62,755 nucleotides of DNA from JAGNLA01 sp964639885 (GCA_964639885.1 CAZXEH010000009.1:1-62755), one strand, 5' to 3'. Numbered from the stretch's first letter, positions 17,150 through 25,829 are shown. Notes: generated by a model from the letters alone, not told the origin. Translations and numbers: made by a program.

Positions 17150-17204
17150 ACTCGTAAAAATATGCAAATAACTCAAGGAGGCCAAAATGAAAGGCAAGAC
17201 GTTC
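17150..17204 (+). repeat. 55-bp direct duplicate, right of the gap
   Basis: Second copy of 16995-17049. It reads without interruption into the small Ig-like secreted protein gene. Confidence 0.85.
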
Positions 17205-17900
17205 TTAGTGCTGGTTAGTCTCGCAATAGCCCTGAGCTTCTTCGGCTTCCAACCCGGAAAGCTCAGTGCGGCTGAATCTTTCTCAGTCAAGTGGCAAGCA
17301 AACCCTGACGGAGACAAGATTGATGAGGGCAAGTCAAAGACCTATGGTCTGTCAATTGAAAACAAGGCGTCAGAAAAAATCACCATAAAAATCTCGTCTT
17401 CCTCAAGTGGTCTGGAAATCTACCCAAAGTCGCAGGAAGTAAAGATTGGCGGCGGTTTTGTAGCCAAGATCAAAGTCACGATGCCAAAGCGTGGAAGCGC
17501 AGACAAAGCCTATTTCTCGCTGACCGTCACCTCAAGCAGGGGCGACTCAAAGACCCTCAAGTTCTACATCATCTACCGCGAAAGCTGCAACTGGAAGTAT
17601 GAGTGGTCAAAGTATCCCAACGGCCAGACGGTCAAGAGGAACACCGTCAATACTTTCAAGATGACCATCACAAACACAAATTCCAAGGGCGACATCGAGT
17701 TCAGGCTGGGCGTGGAGTCGACATGCCTGAAAATCTCAGACAGCCACTTCACCCTTGGCGCCGGAAAGAGCAAGACCATAGAAATCACAACCTATACCCC
17801 GACCAATACCAGCGAAAAGTCCCACCTTTACAGGCTCAACGTCACCGACAGCTGCAACAACATGAAACCAATTGACTGGACAATGTACTTCAGAGATTGA
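17187..17900 (+). CDS. Small secreted protein with two Ig-like domains
   Basis: 237 aa with AAGGAGG at good spacing and a signal peptide (VLVSLAIALSFFGF...LSAAES). There are two tandem ~100-residue beta-sandwich units, at ~30-130 and ~132-237. Each starts with a tryptophan-containing strand (FSVKWQANPDG; SCNWKYEWSKYPNG) and contains 'I.N......I.I' and a 'G.g...I.V/T..P' turn. The same unit design recurs in the larger proteins at 32.7, 37.4 and 61.2 kb, so this looks like a minimal member of that family. The first codons are duplicated upstream of the N gap, so the upstream context is not reliable. Confidence 0.7.
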   Translation: MKGKTFLVLVSLAIALSFFGFQPGKLSAAESFSVKWQANPDGDKIDEGKSKTYGLSIENKASEKITIKISSSSSGLEIYPKSQEVKIGGGFVAKIKVTMPKRGSADKAYFSLTVTSSRGDSKTLKFYIIYRESCNWKYEWSKYPNGQTVKRNTVNTFKMTITNTNSKGDIEFRLGVESTCLKISDSHFTLGAGKSKTIEITTYTPTNTSEKSHLYRLNVTDSCNNMKPIDWTMYFRD

Positions 17901-17924
17901 AAATTTTTGACTCCTCCCCAGTCT

Positions 17925-17954
17925 ATGACCGGAACTTGCGTTCCGGTCATTTTT
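17925..17954 (+). terminator. Rho-independent terminator
   Basis: ATGACCGGAAC-TTGC-GTTCCGGTCAT followed by TTTT, 24 bp after the Ig-like gene. The 11-bp stem is perfect. Confidence 0.9.
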
Positions 17955-18001
17955 ATTTCCAGAAGATAGTTTTATAATCTCATTTAAAAGGATGGTGGAA
18001 C

Positions 18002-18418
18002 ATGAGGACACTGGCGACATACCTGAACTTCAACGGCGCAACCGAAGAGGCGTTCAATTTCTACAAGGACGTTTTCAGCGGTGAGTACATCAATTTCCAA
18101 AGGTTTGGCGATCTTCCGGGTGGACAGGTTGCCGATGCAGACAAGAACAAAATTCTGCATGTTGGGCTGAAGCTCCCTAATGGCCAGCTCCTACTTGGTT
18201 CAGACGTTCCATCTTCACACCCCAAGGCTGTTTTTGGTGACAACTTTTCGCTTTGTGCCATGACCGAAACAAAAGAAGAGACGGACAGGATATTTGCCAG
18301 ATTCAGCGAAGGCGGGACTGTGCTCATGAAGCTCGACAACATGTTCTGGGGCGCCTACTATGGAATCGTCAAGGATCGCTTTGGAATCACCTGGATGCTT
18401 GAATATTTTACGAAGTAG
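18002..18418 (+). CDS. VOC superfamily protein, PhnB-like (copy 1)
   Basis: 138 aa. It has the PhnB/'3-demethylubiquinone methyltransferase' type VOC pattern: YLNFNGATEEAFNFYKDVF at the N-terminus, LLLGSDVP in the middle and FWGAYYGIVKDRFGITWML at the C-terminus. A TATAAT at 17973 and GGTGG precede it. The family has a glyoxalase fold, and its members mostly lack a proven substrate. The next gene is a tandem paralogue, so the two may form a heterodimer. Confidence 0.85.
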   Translation: MRTLATYLNFNGATEEAFNFYKDVFSGEYINFQRFGDLPGGQVADADKNKILHVGLKLPNGQLLLGSDVPSSHPKAVFGDNFSLCAMTETKEETDRIFARFSEGGTVLMKLDNMFWGAYYGIVKDRFGITWMLEYFTK

Positions 18419-18443
18419 TCCAGTTGGCATGGAAGATTGAAAT

Positions 18444-18878
18444 ATGAAAGCAATCATAATCTACCTAAATTTCAACGGAAACACCGAAGAGGCATTCAAC
18501 TTCTACAAGGATGTTTTTGGCGGTGAATTCACACTCCTCGATCGTTATGAAATTACGCCCGGTTCAGAGAAAATGTCTTCAGAGGACAGAAAATTGATTT
18601 TACATGTGACGCTTGATATCGGAAATGGGGTTGAACTGATGGGTTCCGATGTCCCGTCATTCAGGGAGAAGGCAATGCCTGGAAGCAACGCCCATTACGC
18701 AATTTTTGTGGATTCAGTCGAGGAGGCTGACAGAATCTTTGCGCGACTTTCGGTAGGCGGTAAAGTAACACTGCCAATGGCTGACATGTTCTGGGGCTCG
18801 TATTATGGAACAGTCACCGATAAGTTCGGAATCAACTGGATGGTTGACTTCATTCGGGGGGAAACATCTAGGCCATGA
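18444..18878 (+). CDS. VOC superfamily protein, PhnB-like (copy 2)
   Basis: 144 aa, starting 25 bp after copy 1 and clearly homologous to it (YLNFNGNTEEAFNFYKDVFG; MGSDVP; FWGSYYGTVTDKFGINWMV). It overlaps the MFS gene by 4 bp (ATGA). Only a weak GGAAG precedes the start. A recent tandem duplication that has already diverged in sequence is the simplest reading. Confidence 0.85.
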   Translation: MKAIIIYLNFNGNTEEAFNFYKDVFGGEFTLLDRYEITPGSEKMSSEDRKLILHVTLDIGNGVELMGSDVPSFREKAMPGSNAHYAIFVDSVEEADRIFARLSVGGKVTLPMADMFWGSYYGTVTDKFGINWMVDFIRGETSRP

Positions 18879-20128
18879 AAGACAAACTCAAAAAAGCGGT
18901 TGATTTTCTCGGACTGAACAGGAGCATTGCAGGCCTGCTGTCGATGGTCATCCTCCTTGGAATGGGTGAGCACATGGCAGAACAGTTCCTGCCTGAATAT
19001 CTTGTGGTGCTTGGAGCAGGATTCATTTCAGTTGGCGCCCTCAATGCAATGGACAATTTCCTTGGCGCAATCTATTCCTATTTCGGAGGGTATGTCACAA
19101 ACGGGATCGGGGCCAAGCGTTCACTGCTGATCTTCAACCTGATCGCGATGGCCGGTTTTCTTCTTGTGGTTGCCTTTCCAAGCTGGATCGTTGTTCTGTT
19201 TGCTGCTGCACTTTTCCTGTCCTGGACTGCCATTTCGTTGCCTGCGACCATGGAACTCGTCTCAAAGGTTTTGCCAAAAAACAAGCGCACGATGGGTGTT
19301 TCAATGCACTCGCTCATCAGGCGCATCCCGATGGCTCTCGGGCCTGTTGTTGGCGCAATTTTCATAAGCAGGTTCGGGGTTGTGACAGGCATTAGGATAG
19401 CTTTCCTGATTTCTACAGGTTTTGCCATCATCGCAACTATCCTCCAGCAGGTTTTGATCGTTGAGGACAAGGAGACAGACAAATCCAGAAACGGCAAGCT
19501 TGGTTTCGTGGACATGGTCAAACAGGCTTTCAGCTTGTTCCGTGAAATGTCACCAAACCTGAAGAATCTTCTCCTTTCCGACATCCTCATCCGTTTCTGC
19601 GAGCAAATCCCTTACGCCTTTGTGGTCATCTGGGCGATTGGAACAAAGACAACGCCAGGCTTTGTCAACGAGCTCCAGTTCTCGGCGCTTCGTGTAATCG
19701 AGATGGCAACTGCAATTGTAATCTACATTCCTGTCGCCTACTTTGCCGACAGGCTTGGCAAGAAGCCGTTTGTCATTGCGACCTTCATATTTTTCTCGTT
19801 CTTTCCGCTTCTTCTGATGTTTTCAAAGTCGTTTTTCATGCTCTGTCTGGCATTCCTGCTGAGGGGTTTCAAGGAGTTTGGCGAACCATCGAGAAAAGCC
19901 ATGATCATGGATCTGGCTCCTGAAGGCAGGAAAGCTGCGATGTTTGGCCTGTACTACCTCATCCGTGACATTATTGTTTCGCTTGCGGCCTTTGGAGGTG
20001 GGTTCCTCTGGCTTGTTAGCCCCCAGCTCAACCTCATCACCGCTTTCTGCTTTGGAATCGCTGGAACAGTCTTTTTCACAATTTTCGGAAAAGATGCAGT
20101 CAATGACAGCACTACTTTAAAGTCATGA
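18875..20128 (+). CDS. Major facilitator superfamily transporter
   Basis: 417 aa with about twelve hydrophobic helices. The A-motif-like loops are GGYVTNGIGAKRS after helix 2 and AYFADRLGKKPFV after helix 8. Pro/Gly-rich helices (ALGPVVGAIFISRFG) are typical of drug or metabolite exporters. It is coupled to the VOC genes by an ATGA overlap, so resistance to or export of a small molecule handled by the VOC proteins is possible, but this rests only on gene order. Confidence 0.85.
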   Translation: MKDKLKKAVDFLGLNRSIAGLLSMVILLGMGEHMAEQFLPEYLVVLGAGFISVGALNAMDNFLGAIYSYFGGYVTNGIGAKRSLLIFNLIAMAGFLLVVAFPSWIVVLFAAALFLSWTAISLPATMELVSKVLPKNKRTMGVSMHSLIRRIPMALGPVVGAIFISRFGVVTGIRIAFLISTGFAIIATILQQVLIVEDKETDKSRNGKLGFVDMVKQAFSLFREMSPNLKNLLLSDILIRFCEQIPYAFVVIWAIGTKTTPGFVNELQFSALRVIEMATAIVIYIPVAYFADRLGKKPFVIATFIFFSFFPLLLMFSKSFFMLCLAFLLRGFKEFGEPSRKAMIMDLAPEGRKAAMFGLYYLIRDIIVSLAAFGGGFLWLVSPQLNLITAFCFGIAGTVFFTIFGKDAVNDSTTLKS

Positions 20129-20256
20129 TTCTACGATTTCAAGAGATAAATGTCGGTTTTTTGTTTTATGATTGGCAAACCAAACAACAAGCCAAGGTTT
20201 GCTGACATAATTTTAATATATTGTAAATAATTATTAAATAACTGCGCATTTCTGTA

Positions 20257-20291
20257 TTTACTCTCTCTCTCTCTCTCTCTCTTGTTATCAT
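20257..20291 (+). promoter_or_regulatory. Candidate promoter with dinucleotide repeat in the spacer
   Basis: TTTACT (20257-20262) as -35 and TGtTATCAT (20283-20291) as extended -10 are separated by 23 bp made mostly of CT repeats. The optimum is 17 bp, which would be reached with three fewer CT units. The ATG is 31 bp downstream of the -10. The arrangement resembles phase-variable promoters. Confidence 0.5.
20261..20282 (+). repeat. (CT)11 simple sequence repeat
   Basis: Twenty-two uninterrupted bases of alternating CT in an otherwise AT-rich 190-bp intergenic region, directly upstream of a lipoprotein gene. No comparable tract was seen elsewhere in the window. Confidence 0.95.
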
Positions 20292-20321
20292 GTTTCCAAA
20301 ATGATTTGGAGGCAAGTTGAA

Positions 20322-21056
20322 ATGAGGAAGATTTTAGCAGTTATTATGACAGTTGCACTGTTTGGTGCTTCTTGTGGGCAAAAAACAGAAGTCCCGAAAA
20401 ATATTAAAATTGAAGGTTCCTTGCTTCAGGCAACATGGACTCTTATTGTAAGTAACTTGTCCATTGATTTGATGGAGGGACGCCAGATTTTAAAACTAGA
20501 TAACAGTTTTGATATCGATGTAGTTGGGGAGACAACTACGGTTTTAGATGTAAATCCAATTACGCTGACTTTCCCTGAAAACGAAATTTTGTCTGACATC
20601 ATCAACAACGATTTGATGAAGACAAAAAATGATCAGGAATGGATTGAAGTACAAAAAAACAAAGCAGACGAGCTATCAAAACAAACTGAGGCTGTCATGC
20701 CGAAATACAATGATGATCAAAGGGATTTTGCGAGGTATTGCGTTTTGGAGACAATCAAAACAATAATAGACGGAAAGAATTTTGATAGGGTTGCAAGAAC
20801 ATACCAAGGGAAGGAATACGAGTCTGCAGAGAGCAGAAAAGCTCTCGTGCCAAGGGCATACAGATATCTCCCCGTGTACTTGTTTGAGCTTTCAGGTGAA
20901 AAGGTGATCAAAGCAAAAATAGACGTTATGGTAGATGATAAAAAAATGAATGGTAATGGTGAATACTATGGAGACGTTCTAGAGATTATCATGGAAACGT
21001 ATCGCGATTACAAAAACAAGGCACAGAATGGCCCATATGCTTCGTTTGTAAAATAG
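20322..21056 (+). CDS. Lipoprotein of unknown function
   Basis: 244 aa. ATG 20322 was chosen because TTGGAGG lies about 9 nt before it and the protein then begins with a clean lipoprotein signal (ILAVIMTVALFGASCGQK, lipobox GASC). The mature part is charged and mixed alpha/beta, without a motif I recognise. The base composition is clearly more AT-rich than the neighbouring metabolic genes. It is the first gene behind the CT-tract promoter and probably co-transcribed with the next gene 25 bp on. Confidence 0.65.
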   Translation: MRKILAVIMTVALFGASCGQKTEVPKNIKIEGSLLQATWTLIVSNLSIDLMEGRQILKLDNSFDIDVVGETTTVLDVNPITLTFPENEILSDIINNDLMKTKNDQEWIEVQKNKADELSKQTEAVMPKYNDDQRDFARYCVLETIKTIIDGKNFDRVARTYQGKEYESAESRKALVPRAYRYLPVYLFELSGEKVIKAKIDVMVDDKKMNGNGEYYGDVLEIIMETYRDYKNKAQNGPYASFVK

Positions 21057-21081
21057 GGCATCTGCAGAAGAAAGAGGTCAC

Positions 21082-21807
21082 ATGGAAACAAGCAATAATA
21101 AATCATCTGTTGTAAATTGGTGGAGCAGCCTGAGCAAAAAATCGAAGGGCTGGATTATTGGTGTAACGATATGCCTTATCCTTGCTTGTATCGGCTATCT
21201 TTCTAATCCGCAGTCGTTTAAAAGTAAAACCACTACAAACCCGCAACCTTCAAATATTGTCATAAACTCCCATTCAACCAGTGAGATCGAGGATTCTTCA
21301 AGTGAGGTAAAGAACTCTACAAATGAAGTTAAGGACACTACGAGTGCCAAGACCGATTCTGCATCAGACACAAAGTACAATGGTTGGAGGAGTGCTGAAT
21401 ACGAAGGAATTTCTTACAGAATCCCACCTGGGCTTAAAGAAAATAAGAAAACAACAGATGAATATGGTCAACCGTTTATACAAATATCAACAAATGATAT
21501 GACCAGAGTATATCAGTTCGAAATTGTTTATAATGCAGTTACGACATATGGATCGTATCCATCTGCTGCATCGATAATGCTGACACTTGTAAAAAGCACG
21601 TATTTTAACGAAACAGATATAAATTTTGTTGCGGAGAAGATACACACAAAGAATATCGGTGGCAAAAACTTTATGGTTTGCCCATCGGACACACCATATC
21701 TTTCTGTATACTTCAACACTCACGGAGATGACGTCTATTACATTGTTGCTGTTTCCGACAACATGGTCGAAGCTGAGTCATTTGTGGAATCGATCGAAAT
21801 ACAGTAA
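21082..21807 (+). CDS. Single-pass membrane protein of unknown function
   Basis: 241 aa with AGAGGT upstream. One transmembrane helix (GWIIGVTICLILACIGYL, ~28-45) is followed by a Ser/Thr/Asn-rich low-complexity stretch of about 50 residues containing E-V-K-(N/D)-S/T repeats. A compact C-terminal domain (~100-241) follows; its 'YEGISYRIPPGLKE...VAEKIHTKNIGGKNFMVC' layout resembles bacterial PsbP/DUF-type beta sandwich proteins. Like the previous gene it is AT-rich and an apparent orphan. Confidence 0.6.
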   Translation: METSNNKSSVVNWWSSLSKKSKGWIIGVTICLILACIGYLSNPQSFKSKTTTNPQPSNIVINSHSTSEIEDSSSEVKNSTNEVKDTTSAKTDSASDTKYNGWRSAEYEGISYRIPPGLKENKKTTDEYGQPFIQISTNDMTRVYQFEIVYNAVTTYGSYPSAASIMLTLVKSTYFNETDINFVAEKIHTKNIGGKNFMVCPSDTPYLSVYFNTHGDDVYYIVAVSDNMVEAESFVESIEIQ

Positions 21808-21816
21808 AATCACAGC

Positions 21817-22347
21817 ATGAAAAAAATTCTGGTCTGTCTCTTTGCAATTGTTGTCTTGGCTTCGTGTGGCTCGGGGTCAGGCGGTTCAGCTCCAGTTTCA
21901 AAATCCCAGTCCGTGGCATCCCAGGACTATCTGACCAAAAAGCCTTCAAAAGCCGACATCGACAAGATGGTGAAGCTCCAGACGGAAAGCGCCTTGCCGG
22001 TTCAGGTGGCCAAAAGCGATGCAAAGGCAAAGGCCAAGACGGCAACCCCAAAGGGTGACAGCCAGAAACTCACCGAAACTGCAACCAAACCGATGAGCGC
22101 TGTTCCGAAGACAACGCAGGAAAAACCCGTCCAGACCACAAACAAAAACACAGACGGATTCAAAACTTACGAGAAGAGCTTTAAAGAAGCAGTTGAATAC
22201 ATCGGGAATGCGAAAACGATGAAGTTCCATGTCAAAAACTGCGACTCCGTAGAAAAGATTGCTCCGGGCAATGTTGTAATACTAAAATCGATTGAAGAGG
22301 CGCTTGCAAGGGGTTTTGTACCGTGCAAGAGGTGCAATCCAAGATAA
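21817..22347 (+). CDS. Lipoprotein with C-terminal H/C..C metal-binding-like domain
   Basis: 176 aa. A lipobox (VVLASCGSGSGG) is followed by ~90 residues of Lys/Thr/Ala/Pro-rich linker. The C-terminal domain of about 50 residues reads YIGNAKTMKFHVKNCDSVEK...ARGFVPCKRCNPR. This H..C......C..C arrangement matches the small zinc-binding-type module found after nucleases and in Ada-like proteins ('K.FH...C......P...C..C.P'). A close relative is encoded at 46785-47039. There is no Shine-Dalgarno; TAAAAT lies 6 nt before the ATG, as for a leaderless mRNA. Confidence 0.7.
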   Translation: MKKILVCLFAIVVLASCGSGSGGSAPVSKSQSVASQDYLTKKPSKADIDKMVKLQTESALPVQVAKSDAKAKAKTATPKGDSQKLTETATKPMSAVPKTTQEKPVQTTNKNTDGFKTYEKSFKEAVEYIGNAKTMKFHVKNCDSVEKIAPGNVVILKSIEEALARGFVPCKRCNPR

Positions 22348-22370
22348 CCAATTGAAGGGCTAGGCTCCGT

Positions 22371-22399
22371 TTGCCTCGAAGTTGCCATCTGCCTATAAT
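22371..22399 (+). promoter_or_regulatory. Candidate sigma-70 promoter
   Basis: TTGCCT (22371-22376), 17-bp spacer and perfect TATAAT (22394-22399), 76 bp before the start of the double-propeller gene. Confidence 0.6.
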
Positions 22400-22475
22400 T
22401 GCTTCACCGTTGCCGTTGCTTAGACAAAATTTGGCAACCTTGCGTATAAGAGACCAGACAACCTCGAGGTGATGC

Positions 22476-25400
22476 ATGAAATTGAAGATTTCGCTGGTAA
22501 TCCTTGCGCTCGTGTGCCTTCCGCTTGCTGCTTTGCCCGCCAAAGCCTACGTCGGCTGGGTCGGAGCAGACGGTAAACCCTACTACTCGATGTACCCGGA
22601 TCAGCCGCAGTCGATAAACATCTCAAACAACAAAGGCGTATCCTACGGAAGCCCAAGGTCGATCAAGGTCGACAAGAACGGCAACGCCCACATCGCGTGG
22701 GAGGATGCAACCGGCGGAAACCACGACATCTACTATGTTCGCTGGAGTGGAACCGAATGGGTGAATGCAAAAGGCGAGTCATGGCCAAAATTTTCAGCAA
22801 ACATCTCCAACAACGAGGGATATTCAGCCAGCCCAAGCCTTGAGCTTGATTCAAACGGCAACCCCCATATCGCCTGGGATGACGACACGTCCGGCATCAA
22901 CGAGGTTTACTATCTTCGCTGGGATGGAACAAACTGGGTCAACATTTTCGGTTTGACTTACCCGACAGCCCCGGCAAAGGTCACCACTGGCTCAACGCTC
23001 TCAATGATGTGCTGCCTGTATCTTGACTCAAAGGATTTCCCGCACATCGCCTGGCAGGATGGAAACAATGGTTCGGCAGATATCTTCTACATCCACTGGT
23101 CAGGCAAGCAGTGGCTAAACGCAAGCGGTGAACCATATCCGACAAAGAAAGCCAATGTCACCCTCAATCAAGGCGATTCATCGATGCCTGTCGTCGCTGT
23201 GGACAAGAACAATACCCCTTATATCGCATGGCAGGACAGGACGCTTGGCGAGCGCGAGATTTTTTGTGTGAAATGGAACGGCAAGGCGTGGTCTACGCTT
23301 GATGGCAGGCTGTTCCTTGGCAGGGAGGCAAACGTCAGCCTTGATGAGGGTGTTTCGAGCTACCCCAGCATCTCCCTTGATCCAAGCGGCAACCCCTACC
23401 TTGCCTGGGACGACGACACAACCGGTAACAGCGAGATTTTCCTGATAAAATGGAGTGGGAAGGAATGGGTGAACGTTTATGGTCAGCCATATCCTGCCAA
23501 CACTGCAAACATCAGCCAGAATGTTGGATTCTCCGAGTTTGCCACAGTTCTGGTCGACTCATCCGGCAATCCACACGTCATCTGGGACGACAAAACCTTT
23601 GGAACCCATCAGGTTTGCTACATCAGGTGGAACGGCAAGAGGTTTGTAAACGTTTTTGGCATGATCTACCCACAAGACCCAGCCAACATAAACGATGGAA
23701 CAATCATGAACAATTATCTTGCCTCAATGGATCTTGACCCGAATGGTCGCCCGCAGATAACATGGAACATGAGGGAGCAGGACGATCCGAACGCAAGCGA
23801 CGATGCCCCGACTCCAAACGTCGACCTGCTTTATTCAAGATTCAACCCGGTTTACGATCTCAATCCCCAGGTGAATGCTACAAACGATGCCGGTGACGGA
23901 AAGGACGTAAAACCTGGCGACGAGCTGTCCTACAATTTTACGCTCTCCTTTGACAAAGGCTCAGACCCGCTCGTTGCAACATATCTATATGCACAGGTGC
24001 CAAAAGGAACCAAGTACAATGGAGGCGTTTACCCAAAAACTGGCCTCTGGCACAGCATAGATGTCGGTAAAACCTGGGTTACCGGAGAACCGAAGATTGG
24101 CGGAACATCTGGGGCCATATTCAAGTGGGCAGTAACTGGCTGGCACGGTGCCAATGAAACCGAGTTTGTGCCGTCACTTCCAATGCAGAAGGACTCACTG
24201 ATCTGGCAGTCAAAGAGTCAGAAGATGACCACCAGATATTCAACGGCAATGGATTCAAAGGGCAAAATCCATGTTGTTTGGGACGACATGCTGGCTGTAA
24301 CTGACAAGGAAATTCAGAACCGTGAGGTTTTCTATGCAACATGGAACGGCAAGGAATGGGTTTCAATCGATGGTAAGCCGTTCACTCAACAAACTGGAAA
24401 CATCAGCAGAAATGTTGGAGAATCCAAATATTCATGCATTGCTCTCGATTCATCCGGCAACCCGGCAATAGCATGGGCTGACGATTACAGTGGAAATTTC
24501 GATATTTACTACATCAGATGGGATGGTTCAAAGTGGGTGAATGTCGCTGGTCAGCCATATCCTGAGAACATGGCAAACGTAAGCAGGAGCAAGGGTTTCT
24601 CTGAATACCCCTCACTTGCGCTGGACAAGAGTAACAATCCTGTGATCACCTGGGATGATGATACAAACGGCAACCTTGAGGTTCTGCTTGTCAGGTGGAA
24701 TGGCAAGGAGTGGGTGACGGCAGAAGGTCAGCCTTACAATGAGACAACGGCAAACATCAGCAAAAACGCAGGTACTTCAGAATTTGCCTCGCTGGCTCTG
24801 GACTCAAAAGGAAACCCATCTGTTGCCTGGGATGACACAAGCACGCAGGGAACAGAAATTCTGTTTATAAAATATGATGGAACCCAGTGGGTGACGGCTG
24901 AAGGAAAAAACTACACGCCTGCACTTGCAAACGTTAGTAACAACCTTGGCTTCTCCGAGTATCCGTCACTTGCTCTTGATTCAAAAGGCAACCCGCACAT
25001 TGCCTGGGATGATGACACATCAGGCAACATGGAGGTTTTCTACGTCAAATGGGATGGCAAGAAGTGGGCAAACGCCCAGGGTCAGGAGTTTGATGGTGAG
25101 GATGCAAACGTAAGCAGGAACAAGGGTTTGTCTGAATACCCCATGCTTGCACTGGATAAAAACGACAACGCAGTCATTGTCTGGGATGACAATACCTTCG
25201 ACTACACCGATGTTTACATGGTCAAATGGAACGGCATGAACTGGACTTCAGCCTCAGGCCAGGTCTACCCGACAACCAACGCAATCGTCAGCATGACGCC
25301 AGGCGACGCCTATCTTCCGGTTGTCTGCATAGACAATGACGGCGACCCGCACCTTGTCTGGGGCGACATCGTAAAGGACGGCTTCAGGACGATCTATGCC

Positions 25401-25565
25401 AAATGGGAGGTCATAGGCGGGAAATATGGCTTCAACCTCAAGGTTGATGCACCTTTTGACATGAAGAGCAGTCCGATTGTTGTCCAGCCTTGGTTTCGGC
25501 ATCAGTATGACGGCGGAAAGGCTGTGTGGGGCAACAAGGTTACCAATGCAGTGAAAATAAAATAA
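22476..25565 (+). CDS. Secreted protein with two seven-bladed beta-propellers
   Basis: 1029 aa with GAGGTGA before the ATG and a signal peptide ending in ALPAKA. It carries fourteen ~57-residue repeats of the form 'S..PSLALDS.GNPHIAWDDDTSG..EVFYVKWDGK.WVN..GQPYP'. Seven repeats (residues ~30-460) come first. A non-repeat Ig/DUF11-like module (~460-580; GDELSYNFTLSFDKGSDPL) follows, and then seven more repeats (~580-985). Aspartate-rich DDDT turns recall the Asp-box of sialidase-type propellers, but no sialidase active-site arginines are apparent. I infer an extracellular binding or scaffold protein. The repeat copies differ enough to suggest old duplication. Confidence 0.8.
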   Translation: MKLKISLVILALVCLPLAALPAKAYVGWVGADGKPYYSMYPDQPQSINISNNKGVSYGSPRSIKVDKNGNAHIAWEDATGGNHDIYYVRWSGTEWVNAKGESWPKFSANISNNEGYSASPSLELDSNGNPHIAWDDDTSGINEVYYLRWDGTNWVNIFGLTYPTAPAKVTTGSTLSMMCCLYLDSKDFPHIAWQDGNNGSADIFYIHWSGKQWLNASGEPYPTKKANVTLNQGDSSMPVVAVDKNNTPYIAWQDRTLGEREIFCVKWNGKAWSTLDGRLFLGREANVSLDEGVSSYPSISLDPSGNPYLAWDDDTTGNSEIFLIKWSGKEWVNVYGQPYPANTANISQNVGFSEFATVLVDSSGNPHVIWDDKTFGTHQVCYIRWNGKRFVNVFGMIYPQDPANINDGTIMNNYLASMDLDPNGRPQITWNMREQDDPNASDDAPTPNVDLLYSRFNPVYDLNPQVNATNDAGDGKDVKPGDELSYNFTLSFDKGSDPLVATYLYAQVPKGTKYNGGVYPKTGLWHSIDVGKTWVTGEPKIGGTSGAIFKWAVTGWHGANETEFVPSLPMQKDSLIWQSKSQKMTTRYSTAMDSKGKIHVVWDDMLAVTDKEIQNREVFYATWNGKEWVSIDGKPFTQQTGNISRNVGESKYSCIALDSSGNPAIAWADDYSGNFDIYYIRWDGSKWVNVAGQPYPENMANVSRSKGFSEYPSLALDKSNNPVITWDDDTNGNLEVLLVRWNGKEWVTAEGQPYNETTANISKNAGTSEFASLALDSKGNPSVAWDDTSTQGTEILFIKYDGTQWVTAEGKNYTPALANVSNNLGFSEYPSLALDSKGNPHIAWDDDTSGNMEVFYVKWDGKKWANAQGQEFDGEDANVSRNKGLSEYPMLALDKNDNAVIVWDDNTFDYTDVYMVKWNGMNWTSASGQVYPTTNAIVSMTPGDAYLPVVCIDNDGDPHLVWGDIVKDGFRTIYAKWEVIGGKYGFNLKVDAPFDMKSSPIVVQPWFRHQYDGGKAVWGNKVTNAVKIK

Positions 25566-25581
25566 CTCCCGTCAAACCAAA

Positions 25582-25607
25582 AGGGCCGGCTTTTTGCCGG
25601 CCTTTAC
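25582..25607 (+). terminator. Rho-independent terminator
   Basis: AGGGCCGGC-TTTTT-GCCGGCCTTT, a GC-rich stem 16 bp after the double-propeller gene. Confidence 0.85.
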
Positions 25608-25712
25608 AATTTGTAAACATCAACCTGTTAACATTGAAAACAAAAATAATACCATTAATCAAAACAGGCATTTGAGCCGTTGAGAACAGATCGTCCAACG
25701 CTGAAGGTATTC

Positions 25713-25777
25713 ATGGTTTTGATGTTTAAGGTTTCGGGTCGCTTGAGAAGTCGTTCGGATGCCTCGTTCAAAACCAT
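25713..25777. repeat. Inverted repeat upstream of the STAS-like gene
   Basis: ATGGTTTTGA (25713-25722) and TCAAAACCAT (25768-25777) are perfect inverted copies 45 bp apart, 52 bp before the next gene. It could be a structured leader or an operator pair. Otherwise 25608-25829 shows nothing recognisable. Confidence 0.45.
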
Positions 25778-25829
25778 ACCTGTAGAATGAATTGAGGGCA
25801 TTCAGACAGCCAGGACCGGAGAAACAAAC

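Noticed and set aside
20261..20282. CT tract as a mere sequencing artefact
   Set aside because: Possible in length but not in existence: it is long, uninterrupted and placed exactly between promoter-like hexamers, so it is kept as a finding with length to be verified.
22476..25565. Sialidase or other glycosidase activity from the Asp-rich repeats
   Set aside because: The repeats are regular propeller blades, and I could not find the arginine triad, Tyr/Glu pair or other catalytic residues.
22476..25565. CRISPR-like periodicity in the tandem repeats
   Set aside because: The period is about 171 bp, lies inside a long open frame and varies as protein repeats do; there are no short identical repeats with unique spacers, and no cas genes in the window.
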